From Stigmatella aurantiaca DW4/3-1 (GTDB taxonomy: Bacteria > Myxococcota > Myxococcia > Myxococcales > Myxococcaceae): a stretch of 64,000 nt of DNA. The notes beneath the pieces were generated by a model. The model was not told the DNA's origin. It did no database searches and worked only from the letters and a program-made list of their open reading frames with translations. The stretch covers positions 9,690,893-9,754,892 of the forward strand of contig NC_014623.1 of assembly GCF_000165485.1 (NCBI RefSeq), written 5' to 3'. Below are positions 41,321 to 50,641 of the stretch, one piece after another (position 1 is the first letter of the stretch; every line of letters begins with the position of its first letter). The translations under genes were made by a program, and so were the position numbers.

Positions 41321-42628
41321 CTATTTGCAGGGATAGTTGGTCTTGGTGCAGGTCACGCCGCTGTTGTACGCGTCGTTGAAGTGGCCCACGTACGCGTCGT
41401 AGATCGGGTGCACCGTCCCCGACTCGGGGGCCAGCTTCACGAAGAGCTCCTCGTTCTCGTTGAGGGCATCCTGGGACCAGTTCTGGGACCCCGTGTAGAT
41501 CCGGTAGTGATAGGCCGTCCCGAACTTCCCGTAGATGGCGAAGAACTTGTCGTGGACCTTGTCCTTCCTGCGGATCGCCACCCCAGCGCCGAGCAGCTCG
41601 TTGTAGACCGATGGGGCCATGTCGATGCCCTCGGTGGCGTTTCCACTCACCACCATCCAGACCGAGCAGCCCCCCGCCTTCATGCTCTTGATCTGTGAGA
41701 GCAACGCGGGCCGCCCCGTCGTGACGAAGGACATGCCGATGCGGATCCGGCAGTTCGCATCCGGCGTGATGTCGTTCAGCCGGGTGACGATGGTGTCCGT
41801 CTCCCCCACCCCCTCCGGAGACGCGTAGGCGTCCGCCGGGTTGGCCATGTAGTAGCCCCGGCCGGACGCCGAGTCGTAGTAGTCATTTCCGGAGTAGTGC
41901 TTCCGGTTCCACATGTCCGTGAAGTTCGCGTTCAGTCCGTCGTACAGCGTGCTGGCATCGTAGATGACCACGGCGTTGTTGAACGCCTCCGTGCCGCTCG
42001 CGCCCGTCAGGTTCGCCGAGCTGATCCACGACACGGCCGGGCACAGCACCCCATTGGGGTCCCGGGTCTGGCTGAAGGTGAACAGCTTCGTGTGCATGTT
42101 GCCCGCGGCGCTGGTGCTGATACAGCCGCCCCCTCCGCTCGCATTGGTACAAAACTTGGCGTTGGCCAGTTGCTTGAGCGTCTCCACCGCGGCGTAGCCG
42201 GTGCTCGCGTTCTTCGCGTCCATGACGACGTACACCGTGACGCCTCGGCTCTGCGCCGCCAGGAGTGCGTCGGCAATGCCCGTGTTGCTCACCGAGTGGA
42301 TGGCCGCGCGGATCGTCGCCCCCGCGGGCGTCTGGTCGATGAGGCGTTTCACCTCTTGGGTAATGGTCGGATCCACCCCTCCGAACGCGGGCGGGTTGTT
42401 GAAGTACGCCCAGACCGCTTTGCCCCCGAGTGTCCCAGACGCGGTGCTCACCCCTGCCTCGACCCTGCCCACATCCACGTCGTCGAGCACATGCTCTCGA
42501 GGAGAAGGCTCGCACCCCGTGCCAGCCATCGCGCTGAGGGCCAGGCTCAGTGCACCCAACTGCCACCAGAGCGTTCTTGTCTTCAGCGGTACGGTACGGG
42601 AGCGAACCGCGGGGAAATGGCTCGACAT
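41321..42628 (-). CDS. Secreted phospholipase D-family protein
   Basis: A 435-aa PLD-superfamily protein. The N-terminus (LWWQLGALSLALSAMAGTGC) is a signal, possibly lipoprotein, sequence ending in Cys. The first HxK is in GNMHTKLFTFSQ, the second in KVHDKFFAIYGK; both lack the usual Asp at the +5 position but keep His and Lys. Flanking SSANLTG and YTGSQNWS (GSxN) fit the family. Likely a periplasmic or secreted phosphodiesterase acting on phospholipid or nucleic acid. ATG at 42628 preferred; no strong ribosome-binding site. Confidence 0.8.
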   Translation of the reverse strand: MSSHFPAVRSRTVPLKTRTLWWQLGALSLALSAMAGTGCEPSPREHVLDDVDVGRVEAGVSTASGTLGGKAVWAYFNNPPAFGGVDPTITQEVKRLIDQTPAGATIRAAIHSVSNTGIADALLAAQSRGVTVYVVMDAKNASTGYAAVETLKQLANAKFCTNASGGGGCISTSAAGNMHTKLFTFSQTRDPNGVLCPAVSWISSANLTGASGTEAFNNAVVIYDASTLYDGLNANFTDMWNRKHYSGNDYYDSASGRGYYMANPADAYASPEGVGETDTIVTRLNDITPDANCRIRIGMSFVTTGRPALLSQIKSMKAGGCSVWMVVSGNATEGIDMAPSVYNELLGAGVAIRRKDKVHDKFFAIYGKFGTAYHYRIYTGSQNWSQDALNENEELFVKLAPESGTVHPIYDAYVGHFNDAYNSGVTCTKTNYPCK

Positions 42629-43009
42629 GGATTTCACCGATCCTACCGTAGTAGACGGCCCGCAGTCGCCACGGCGTGCGATTCGCCGCTTCATCACGAC
42701 CTGTGGAAAGGTGAACCGGCTCTCGTCAGACCCTTCGGTGCGCTCCCGCAGCTGGCTCGGCACGGCTGAAGGCATGCGACCCGTGGTTGGACACAAAGCG
42801 CAGCCAGTCCCCCAGGTGCGCCTCGAGCGGGCTGACCACCGCCGGTTGACTCAACGGCTCCTCCATTTGGTTTCCTAGGAAGCCATGCGAAAGGGGCCCC
42901 TCATCCACCGTGAATGGTGCAGGACGTGGGTGCTTGCCGTCGAGCGACGGGACCCGCGGCCCCCGGGCCAGACACCGCCCGAGGGCCACGCCTCCGCCCG
43001 TGAGACAGG
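42629..43009. other. Intergenic stretch, nothing firm
   Basis: It separates the PLD gene's start from the SDR gene's stop. A minus-strand frame from about 42870 down to 42726 starts MEEPLSQPAVVSPLEAHLGD and reads WLRFVSNHGSHAF, with AGGAA upstream; it might be a very small gene or a fragment, but there is no support beyond its look. The PLD promoter must lie near 42640-42720. Confidence 0.4.
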
Positions 43010-43843
43010 CTACTTGTTCTTCGTGCCGGATCCCGGCTCGGAGAGCTTCCGGTGCAACTGGGCCGAGGCCGTGTCCGGAATCACCTGCACGGCGGCCGCC
43101 ATGGCGCGGTTCTTGAGCGAGCCGGCGACGACCTTGTCCTTGCCCGCCATCAGCGCCTCGAAGCCCTGGCGCGCGACTTCGCCCGCGTCGTCCTTCTCCT
43201 GCTGGCCCACCCGGGTGTCGTCCATGCCCGCCCGGTGGAAGAAGTTCGTCTCGGTGGGGCCCGGCAGCAGGGCGGTGACGGTGACGCCCACGTCGGCGAG
43301 CTCATTGCGCAGGGACTCCGAGAACGACTGAATGAAGGCCTTCGAGGCGCCGTACACCGCCTCGAAGGGGGCGGGCATGAGCGCCGCGATCGACGAGGTG
43401 AAGAGGATCCGGCCGCTGCGCCGCTGGGCCATGTCCTTCGACACCCGCTTCGCCAGGTGGACCGACGAGGTGACGTTCAGGCTGATGAGGTTGAGTTCGT
43501 CCTCCAGCCGGGTCTGGCGCGCGAAATCGCCGCCGACGCCGACCCCCGCGTTGATCGCGATGGCATCGACCGGGCGGCCGAGCGACTGGATCTTCGCGTA
43601 GAGCGCCTCGACCCCTTCATAGCGGGCCAGATCCACCTTCACACTCTCGACGCGCCCGCCGCCCACAAGCGACCGGGCGGCCTCCGTGATTCCGTCATCC
43701 TCGGCGGCGATCAGCACGTCGAATCCGTTCTGGACGAACTGCCGGGCCAGCTCATAGCCGATGCCACTGGAAGCGCCGGTCACGACGGCAAGCGGCCGGA
43801 TCTTCTTCTGCTCCACCGAAACCTTTTGCTCTACCGAAGCCAT
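43010..43843 (-). CDS. Short-chain dehydrogenase/reductase
   Basis: A 277-aa classical SDR. The cofactor loop is VVTGASSGIGYELARQF (TGASSGIG at 22-29), NAGVGVGGDF the NAG motif, ILFTSSIAALMPAP the catalytic Ser strand, and YGASK the Tyr-Lys pair. The PGPTETNFF segment is also typical. The substrate is unknown. The ATG at 43843 has GGAG six bases upstream. It stands alone, convergent with nothing, and diverges from the hybrid histidine kinase. Confidence 0.9.
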   Translation of the reverse strand: MASVEQKVSVEQKKIRPLAVVTGASSGIGYELARQFVQNGFDVLIAAEDDGITEAARSLVGGGRVESVKVDLARYEGVEALYAKIQSLGRPVDAIAINAGVGVGGDFARQTRLEDELNLISLNVTSSVHLAKRVSKDMAQRRSGRILFTSSIAALMPAPFEAVYGASKAFIQSFSESLRNELADVGVTVTALLPGPTETNFFHRAGMDDTRVGQQEKDDAGEVARQGFEALMAGKDKVVAGSLKNRAMAAAVQVIPDTASAQLHRKLSEPGSGTKNK

Positions 43844-44055
43844 GGTCTTCTCCTGCAATTCATGGGTGGGAAAACGGTGTTGAAAAACAGTCGGCCCAAT
43901 GGTGCGGATGGTCTGTGCCGCTGGCCAACCCAGGCCGTTCGCCGTACCGGAAGGCAGCCAGGCAAGCACCGGCTTTCACATGGTCCCTTTGCCCCTCGAA
44001 CCCAGAGCCCCCTGCGTCAGCCACCCAGAGGAACGAATCCTTCAAGAGCGCCTCC

Positions 44056-47000
44056 ATGCCTGTCCAGGAACCGCCCCTGCCGATTCGCCCCGAGACCCAT
44101 CCCCTGCGCGGCGGCGGCGAATGCGGCGCCCTGATGCGTCACGTGGACTGGTCGAAGACGGCCATCGGGCCGGTGGACCAATGGCCCCAGTCGCTGCGCA
44201 CGGCGGTGGGCATCCTGCTCAATTCCAACTACCCCCTCTACATCGCCTGGGGCCCCCAATACGTGCAGCTGTACAACGACGCCTACCGTCCCATCTGCGG
44301 GGCCACGAAGCATCCGGCGGCCCTGGGCCAGGAGGCGCAAGTGACCTGGCCCGAGGTGTGGCACCTGCTCGGCCCCGGCTTCGACAAGATCCGGTCCACC
44401 GGCGAGGCCAACTGGGTCGAGAACCTCATGATGCCGCTCGACCGCAACGGCTTCGTCGAGGAGTGCTACTTCACCTACAGCCACAGCCCCATCCTGGATG
44501 AGACCGGAGGGGTGGGCGGCATCTTCGCGGCCCTCACGGAGACCACCGAGCAGGTGCTCGACGCGCGTCGGCTGTGCACCCTCAAGGACTTGAGCGCGAA
44601 CACCGCCGACATGAAGTCGGCCCAGGCCGCCTGCGAGATGGCCGCTCGCGTCCTGTCCCAGAACCCCCACGATGTGCCTTTCGCGCTGCTCTACCTCGTG
44701 GCGGAGGACGGCCACTCGGTCCGCCTCGCTGGCGCCACGGGCCTTCAGCCTGGCAGCGCGCCCGCGCCCGCCTTCATCGACCTGCGGGGGACAGACCCCT
44801 GGAACCTCCGCGAGGTGATGCGCGCGGGGACAGGGGTGCGGCTCGAAGGGCTCGCGGGGCGGATGGGGCCCCTGCCGGGCGGCCCCTGGCCGGAGCCGGC
44901 CACCACGGCGCTGGCGCTGCCCCTCGCGCTGGCAGGGCGCTCCCAGCCGTCCGGGGCCGTCATCCTGGGCGCGAGCCCCCGCTGCGCGCTGGATGACAAA
45001 TACGAGAGCTTCCTCAAGCTGGTGGGCGCGCAAGCCGCCACCGCCGTGCAGAGCGCCCGCGCCTTCGAGGAGGAGAAGCAGCGGGCCGAGGCGCTGGCGA
45101 AGCTGGATCAGGCGAAGACGGCCTTCTTCAGCAACATCTCCCACGAGTTCCGCACGCCCCTCACGCTCATGCTGGGCCCCGTCGAGGAGGGCCTTCAGGA
45201 CACCGGGGAGCCCCTGCCCCCCCGGCAGCGCGACCGGCAGCTGATGGTCCACCGCAATGGGCTCCGGCTGCTCAAGCTCGTCAACACACTGCTCGACTTC
45301 AGCCGCATCGAGGCGGGGCGTGTGAAGGCGCGCTATCAACCCACGGACCTGAGCGCCTTCACCGCGGACCTGGCCAGCGCCTTCCGCTCCTTGATGGAGA
45401 AGGCGGGCCTCTCCCTTCAGGTGGACTGCCCCTGGCTGGCGGCTCCGGTCTACGTGGACCGGGAGATGTACGAGAAGGTTGTCCTCAACCTCCTGTCCAA
45501 CGCGTTCAAGTTCACCTTCGTGGGGGGCGTCCGGGTGTCCCTGAGGGCGGAAGCCGACCGCGCGGTGCTGACGGTCGCGGACTCGGGCACGGGCATCCCC
45601 GAGGCGGAGCTGCCGCATGTGTTCGAGCGCTTCCACCGGGTCGAGGGCGCCAGGGGCCGCAGTTACGAGGGCAGCGGCATCGGGCTGGCCTTGATTCAAG
45701 AGCTGGTCCGGCTCCATGGCGGCACCCTCTCGGTGGAGAGCGCCGTCGGCCAGGGAAGCCGCTTCACGGTGACGCTGCCCCTGGGCATGGCGCACCTGCC
45801 CGCCGAGCAGGTCATGACCACCGCCGCCCCCGCCACCACCGGGCACGGCGTGGCGCCGTTCGTGGAGGAAGCGGCGCTCTGGGTGGAGGAGCTTCCGTCC
45901 GCTGTCGTCCCGGCGGCAAGCGCCCTGGGCGTCCCCGCCTCCCCCTCGGGCCTGACAAGCCCCGGGGAGTCCGCCCGCATCCTCCTGGCGGACGACAACG
46001 CGGACATCCGCGGGTATGTGACGCAGCTGCTCACCGCCCAGGGCTGGACGGTGGAGACCGTCCCGGATGGCGAGGCCGCGCTCGCCCGGGCGCAGGCACA
46101 TCCCCCTCACCTGGTGTTGACGGATGTGATGATGCCGCGCCTGGACGGCTTCGGGCTCCTCCGGGCGCTGAAGGCCCATGAGAAGACACAGCACGTGCCG
46201 GTCATCCTGCTCTCGGCGCGCGCGGGCGAAGAGGCCACCGTGGAGGGCATGCAGCAAGGGGCGGACGACTACCTCGTGAAGCCCTTCTCCGCGAAGGAGC
46301 TGGTCTCCCGGGTCGCCGCGCGGCTGGAGATCGCTCGTGCTCGCTCCGAGGCCGCCCTCGCCCAGGAGCGGCTGCACGCGCAGTTCATGCAAGCGCCCAT
46401 CGCGATGTCCGTCGTCCGAGGCCCCCGGTTCGTCTACGAGCTGGCCAACCCCCTGTACCTGGAGCTGTTGGGCCGCCAGGGCCAAGCGCTCACCGGCAAG
46501 TCCGTGCGCGAAGCCCTGCCCGAGCTGCCGGAGGATGCCCCGGTGCTGAAGATGCTGGAGGACGTCTTCACCCAGGGCAAGCCCTTCATGGCCGAGGAGT
46601 ACTGCGTGCCCCTCGACCGGAAGGGCACCGGCCAACCCGAGGACGTGTACTTCAAGTTCACCTGTCAGCCGGTGCGCGGCGCGGACGGCCAGGTGACCGA
46701 CATCATCACCGTGGCCGTGGACGTCACGGAGCAAGTCCTGGCGCGCCGACGGAGCGAGGCGCTCGCGGAGCAGCTGAAGCTCGCGGACCAGCGCAAGGAC
46801 GAGTTTCTGGCCATGCTCGCCCACGAGCTGCGCAACCCCATGGCCGCCATCAGCCTGGCGCTGTCCATGCTCGAGCGCTCAGAGGGGGACACCGCCAAGC
46901 TGGCCCGGCACCGGGAGACGGCCCGGCGGCAGATGGGCAACCTGGTGCGCCTCGTGGATGACCTGCTGGATGTCTCGCGCATCACGCGCGGCAAGATGGA

Positions 47001-47991
47001 GCTGCGCAAGGAGACGGTGGATCTCGCCGTCCTCGTGCAGAACGCCCTCGCCGTCACCCGGCCCCTCATCGAGGCCCGCGGGCACACGCTGTCCGTGGCG
47101 CTCATCCCCGGACCCTTCCAGATGACCGCGGACGCCACGCGGCTGGAGCAGGTGGTGGTGAACCTCCTGACCAACGCGGCGAAGTACACCGAGCCCGGCG
47201 GCAGGCTCTCGGTGAGCCTGTCCCGCGAAGGGCTGAACGGCACCCGCCAAGCCGTCCTGCGCGTGAAGGACACCGGCCGGGGCATCCCCCGCGACATGCT
47301 CGGCAGGGTGTTCGAGCTCTTCGTCCAGGTGGCGCCCTCCCTCGACCGGAGCACTGGAGGGCTGGGCCTGGGCCTCACGCTGGTGAAGCGCCTCGTCGAG
47401 ATGCACGGCGGCCATGCCGAGGCCTTCAGCCAGGGGCCGGGCCAGGGCAGCGAGTTCACCGTCCGGCTGCCGCTGGCCATGCCCCCCGAGGCGCACGAGG
47501 CGTCCGAGGGCGCCCCCCCGCAGGCCCCCGCCGCGTTCCGCAAGCAGCGCATCCTGCTGGTGGAGGACTCAGCGGACATCCGCGACAGCTTGAGCGATTT
47601 CCTGGAGGAACTGGGGCACGAGGTGGCCGCGGCCAGGGACGGTGTGGAAGGGGTGGAGCAGCTCCTGGCGCTGCGCCCCGACGTGGCCCTCATCGACGTG
47701 GGCCTGCCGGGCATCGATGGCTACGAGGTGGCCCGCCGGGTCCGCGCGGCGCCGGGCGGGGAGCAGCTCTACCTCGTGGCGCTCACCGGCTACGGAGGGC
47801 CCGAGGCCAGGGCCAAGGCGAAGCGCGCGGGCTTCGACCTGCACCTCACCAAGCCGATCAACATCGATGAATTGCCGCAGGTCGTGGCTCCACCGGCCCC
47901 CGCCCCCGGGGCTGACGGGCCCCCTGGCTCCGGGCTAGCCTCCACCGCATGGGATACGGCAGCTACAGCTACGAAGCGCACGAGGCGATGA
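44056..47991 (+). CDS. Double hybrid sensor histidine kinase
   Basis: A 1311-aa soluble hybrid kinase. In order: a PAS-like sensor (residues about 40-160), a GAF-like domain (about 180-340), HisKA with ISHEFRTP (His363) and its ATPase (NLLSNAFKFT; DSGTGIPE; GSGIGLAL), receiver 1 with DVMMPRLDG (Asp690), a PAS domain (about 770-900), a second HisKA with LAHELRNP (His923) and ATPase (NLLTNAAKYT; GLGLGLTL), and receiver 2 with DVGLPGIDG (Asp1214). There is no membrane span. Two complete kinase-receiver cassettes in one chain allow an internal relay. The last 43 bases overlap the vWA gene in another frame. Confidence 0.93.
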   Translation: MPVQEPPLPIRPETHPLRGGGECGALMRHVDWSKTAIGPVDQWPQSLRTAVGILLNSNYPLYIAWGPQYVQLYNDAYRPICGATKHPAALGQEAQVTWPEVWHLLGPGFDKIRSTGEANWVENLMMPLDRNGFVEECYFTYSHSPILDETGGVGGIFAALTETTEQVLDARRLCTLKDLSANTADMKSAQAACEMAARVLSQNPHDVPFALLYLVAEDGHSVRLAGATGLQPGSAPAPAFIDLRGTDPWNLREVMRAGTGVRLEGLAGRMGPLPGGPWPEPATTALALPLALAGRSQPSGAVILGASPRCALDDKYESFLKLVGAQAATAVQSARAFEEEKQRAEALAKLDQAKTAFFSNISHEFRTPLTLMLGPVEEGLQDTGEPLPPRQRDRQLMVHRNGLRLLKLVNTLLDFSRIEAGRVKARYQPTDLSAFTADLASAFRSLMEKAGLSLQVDCPWLAAPVYVDREMYEKVVLNLLSNAFKFTFVGGVRVSLRAEADRAVLTVADSGTGIPEAELPHVFERFHRVEGARGRSYEGSGIGLALIQELVRLHGGTLSVESAVGQGSRFTVTLPLGMAHLPAEQVMTTAAPATTGHGVAPFVEEAALWVEELPSAVVPAASALGVPASPSGLTSPGESARILLADDNADIRGYVTQLLTAQGWTVETVPDGEAALARAQAHPPHLVLTDVMMPRLDGFGLLRALKAHEKTQHVPVILLSARAGEEATVEGMQQGADDYLVKPFSAKELVSRVAARLEIARARSEAALAQERLHAQFMQAPIAMSVVRGPRFVYELANPLYLELLGRQGQALTGKSVREALPELPEDAPVLKMLEDVFTQGKPFMAEEYCVPLDRKGTGQPEDVYFKFTCQPVRGADGQVTDIITVAVDVTEQVLARRRSEALAEQLKLADQRKDEFLAMLAHELRNPMAAISLALSMLERSEGDTAKLARHRETARRQMGNLVRLVDDLLDVSRITRGKMELRKETVDLAVLVQNALAVTRPLIEARGHTLSVALIPGPFQMTADATRLEQVVVNLLTNAAKYTEPGGRLSVSLSREGLNGTRQAVLRVKDTGRGIPRDMLGRVFELFVQVAPSLDRSTGGLGLGLTLVKRLVEMHGGHAEAFSQGPGQGSEFTVRLPLAMPPEAHEASEGAPPQAPAAFRKQRILLVEDSADIRDSLSDFLEELGHEVAAARDGVEGVEQLLALRPDVALIDVGLPGIDGYEVARRVRAAPGGEQLYLVALTGYGGPEARAKAKRAGFDLHLTKPINIDELPQVVAPPAPAPGADGPPGSGLASTAWDTAATATKRTRR

Positions 47992-48845
47992 CGCAGGCCC
48001 GGCAGAACTTGCCGCAACAGGAAGTGTTCAAGCAGCGGGAATGTCACCCGGCGATGAACCCCCAGGGGGTCCGCCTCCGGGAGAGCCGGGACAGCGCGGC
48101 GCACCCGAACTCGCTGGCCATCGTGTTCGCCCTCGATGTGTCCGGCTCCATGGGCGAAATCCCGGACATGCTGGCGCGTAAGCACCTGCCCTCGTTCATG
48201 AAGAACCTGCTGGATGCCGGGGTCGCCGATCCACAGGTGCTGTTCATGGCCATCGGCAATGCCTACGCGGACCGGGCGCCGCTGCAAGTGGGCCAGTTCG
48301 AGTCCTCCGAGCAGCAGATGGACCAGTGGCTCACCCGGATGTACCTGGAAGGCGGCGGGGGCGGGCTCGGCGAGACGTACGAGTTGGCGATGTACTTCGC
48401 CGCCGAGCACACCTCCATGGACTGCCTGGAGAAGCGCCAGAAGAAAGGCTACCTCCTCATGACGGGAGACGAGCCCGCCTTCGAGAAGGCTTCCAAGGCG
48501 CACATCCAGCGGCTCATCGGCGACGTCATCCCCGATGACCTGCCCGTGCAGCAGGTGTTCCAGCGGCTGGAGCAGTCCTTCGAGATGTTCTTCCTGATTC
48601 CAGACGGAAAGCGGCGCCAGTACGAGGGCTTCTGGCGCTACCACCTGGGCGACCGGGTCATCTGCATGGACTCTCCCGAGGACACGTGCACCGTGGCCGC
48701 CGGCATCGTGGCCCTCCGGGAAGGCGCGGAGCGCTCCGTGGACACCCTCGCCGCGAGGCTGCGCCAGCAGAACATGCCTGCTGCGCGCATCCAGGGCGTC
48801 CTCAACGCCCTGACCCCGTGGGCCCAGAAGCTCCCCCCGCGCTGA
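47949..48845 (+). CDS. von Willebrand factor A domain protein, paralogue of the 20759 gene
   Basis: A 298-aa vWA protein beginning MGYGSYSYEAHEAMTQARQN; the adhesion site is ALDVSGSMGEIPD (Asp63, Ser65, Ser67: complete DxSxS). It aligns with the vWA protein at 20759-21736 along its whole length, including LLMTGDE and FEMFFLIPD. It lies partly inside the 3' end of the hybrid kinase gene, so translation may be coupled. The partner genes found beside its paralogue (pseudokinase, PurA-like) are absent here; mobile element copy B follows. Confidence 0.85.
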   Translation: MGYGSYSYEAHEAMTQARQNLPQQEVFKQRECHPAMNPQGVRLRESRDSAAHPNSLAIVFALDVSGSMGEIPDMLARKHLPSFMKNLLDAGVADPQVLFMAIGNAYADRAPLQVGQFESSEQQMDQWLTRMYLEGGGGGLGETYELAMYFAAEHTSMDCLEKRQKKGYLLMTGDEPAFEKASKAHIQRLIGDVIPDDLPVQQVFQRLEQSFEMFFLIPDGKRRQYEGFWRYHLGDRVICMDSPEDTCTVAAGIVALREGAERSVDTLAARLRQQNMPAARIQGVLNALTPWAQKLPPR

Positions 48846-49182
48846 GCGCGGCCGGGCCCGCATCGCCATGATATGAGGGGTAGATGGGGCATCGACCCCC
48901 AGGGAAATCACCCCTCGGGCGTCGGGGGCCCCAAACGAGCATCCAGCCCCCAAACGATTAAGAACTCCTAACAAAAAGAAGGTTTGAGGTTCCGGAAGAA
49001 GATGAGGCAGCAGCTCAAAACAAGGCACAGGCGCGCCAGCGTTGATGGGCTGAGGCGTCGAGTGCTTCTGGCTGCGCCATCAAGGAGAAGAGAGGGAGAG
49101 TCTCCCAAGCGGGGCAAGCTCCCCCCCCCTGTCAGCCCCAGGTGGTGTCATGGCCCAGGCGGAAACAAGCAGGGGGGAGCAC

Positions 49183-50313
49183 ATGGAATGGGTGGGGCTG
49201 GTCGGACGAGTGGAGCAGGACCTGGAGCGGATGATTTCGCAAGGCCTGCTGCCCCAGGATGGATTGCTTCCCTCAGAAAACACTCTGGCCAAGCACTACG
49301 GACTTTCACGCAGCACCGTCCGTGAAGCACTGAAGCGACTGGCCGCCAGAGCGTTGATTGAGCAGCACCCGGGCCGCCGCAGCCGAGCCCTCCCCTGGGA
49401 GGGGGCGGTGACCCTGGAGAACCTGGCGGTGGTGCTGGAGGGCCCGGGCCCCGCTCAACCGGAGAGACGCAAGCTTCTGGAAGGCTTTCTGGCCCTCAAG
49501 CGAGAGACGGCAGTGGAACTGCTGGCGGCGTGTTGCCAGCAGGCCTCTGCCAGGGACTTGGACACGCTGGCAGGCCTGTGCTTCGAGTTGGCGGAGGAGG
49601 CCCGCTGGGGCGAACACCCCGAGAGGTGGGCGGAACTGGAGTTCGCGTTGCTGAGACAGGCAGCTCGCGCGGTGGACCGTCCCGGACAGGCGCTGCTGCT
49701 GCAATCACTGGAGCGCTCGTACCGGGGAATGGCTCGGCGACTGAGGCCGCACCTGAATGCGCAGGCTACTCGGCAGTGGGCACTCTGTGCGCTGCACGCC
49801 TTGGCAGCCAAGGACGAGCAGTCGCTGCGTCGGGAACTGCCCGCCTTGCTCCAGGCGAGCGATGCGCACCTGCTCGCAGGCCTCCCACCCCTGCAGGAGC
49901 CAAGGGGGTCGTCAATGCCTCCACTCTGCGCAGACACAGCCCCCTCTCACCCCACCCTGGAGCATGGGGACGCCACGCAGAGGCTGTCGGAGGCGAACGG
50001 TCCCAACCAGTCTGCTTGTCCTACAGGTTTGAGCCAACGGCCGCCCACGGGGGGCCCCCCATCCGAGGCTCCCTCCTCGGACTTACGCACCCTTCTGGTA
50101 GACGGGGCTCCCGGCGCGGATATGTCTCAGGGCCAGGAAGCGTCGCGAAGGGTTCCGCCTGGCCTCCAGGAGCGACCGTCCCAGGCTCTGAGTGGCTCGG
50201 GCACTGGGGGTGAGTTCTTGGGCAGGCAGAGCGGACACCTCCTCCTGGATGGAACGAAGGAGAACGAACCAGGTGGAGCGTGTACGACTGTCTTTGGAGA
50301 CACGGACACTTGA
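49183..50313 (+). CDS. GntR-family regulator carried by mobile element copy B
   Basis: A 376-aa regulator nearly identical to that of copy A: winged helix with GLLPSENTLAKHYGLSRSTV and REALKRLAARALIEQHPGRR, then a helical effector-like region and a Pro/Ser-rich C-terminus. The ATG at 49183 follows AGGGGGGAGC; an ATG at 49150 is a weaker alternative. It stops inside the element (FGDTDT then TGA), about 115 bases before the right end, so it is an intact gene. The differences from copy A are mostly scattered base changes, suggesting the protein is under selection or the copies are young. Confidence 0.85.
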   Translation: MEWVGLVGRVEQDLERMISQGLLPQDGLLPSENTLAKHYGLSRSTVREALKRLAARALIEQHPGRRSRALPWEGAVTLENLAVVLEGPGPAQPERRKLLEGFLALKRETAVELLAACCQQASARDLDTLAGLCFELAEEARWGEHPERWAELEFALLRQAARAVDRPGQALLLQSLERSYRGMARRLRPHLNAQATRQWALCALHALAAKDEQSLRRELPALLQASDAHLLAGLPPLQEPRGSSMPPLCADTAPSHPTLEHGDATQRLSEANGPNQSACPTGLSQRPPTGGPPSEAPSSDLRTLLVDGAPGADMSQGQEASRRVPPGLQERPSQALSGSGTGGEFLGRQSGHLLLDGTKENEPGGACTTVFGDTDT

Positions 50314-50403
50314 CTCTTTCTCCCACAACGTGTCCGGTACGAGGTCGCGAGCTACGAGGCTCAGGTGCTCATGGCCCTCCCGTCCGTCCATCCCTGATTC
50401 CAC
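50310..50403 (-). pseudogene. N-terminal fragment of an IS5-family transposase
   Basis: Read from the right end of copy B, the minus strand encodes MESGMDGREGHEHLSLVARD then LVPDTLWEKE. The RDLVPDxLWE block is the typical start of IS427-group transposases. The match ends where the GntR gene's 3' end begins. Copy A lost this part by a deletion of about 120 bp but kept the C-terminal part, so the two copies together outline the lost gene. Confidence 0.6.
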
Positions 50404-50431
50404 CCCTCAAACCTTATTTTTGTTAGGAGCT

Positions 50432-50449
50432 TTCGAGTTTCGCACTTTT
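50432..50449. repeat. Left inverted repeat of the IS701-type element
   Basis: TTCGAGTTTCGCACTTTT, perfect inverse of 51856-51873; a related end is at 196-213. Confidence 0.85.
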
Positions 50450-50641
50450 GAGAGGGGTCTCGGCCGGGGGAGGCATGCGCCGCAGGGCTGAGCGGGCTGC
50501 TTGGAGGCATGCCAAGGAACAGAAGCCTTCTGCATGAGGGCACAGGACCTGTTACGTCACATAGCAGGAAGCCTATTCAGCAGGGAGGACCGCCGAGCGA
50601 AGAGTTGCGTACAAAGAGTCCCCTCTACCACGGGGGACGCC

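Larger units (their letters stand above)
48961..50430. mobile_element. IS5/IS427-derived non-autonomous element with GntR passenger (copy B)
   Basis: About 1.47 kb with the same inverted ends as copy A (48961-48989 and 50405-50430) and a TA before the left end (48959-48960). It carries an intact GntR-type gene on the + strand and, near its right end on the minus strand, an N-terminal scrap of an IS5-type transposase. It lacks the 165-bp segment that in copy A holds the transposase C-terminus. Its right end directly abuts an IS701-type IS (50432-51873), and the outer TA is missing there. Confidence 0.85.

Noticed and set aside
41200-41340. Possible kinase/PLD overlap as a fused gene
   Set aside because: The two genes converge with separate stops at 41318 and 41321; no shared frame.
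44017-46824. Minus-strand ORF of 935 codons
   Set aside because: Antisense of the hybrid histidine kinase, which has complete domain order in the other direction.
50501-50641. In-frame extension of the IS701-type transposase
   Set aside because: No family residues before MGLPRTFLQ; the ATG at 50642 is the usual start for this family size.
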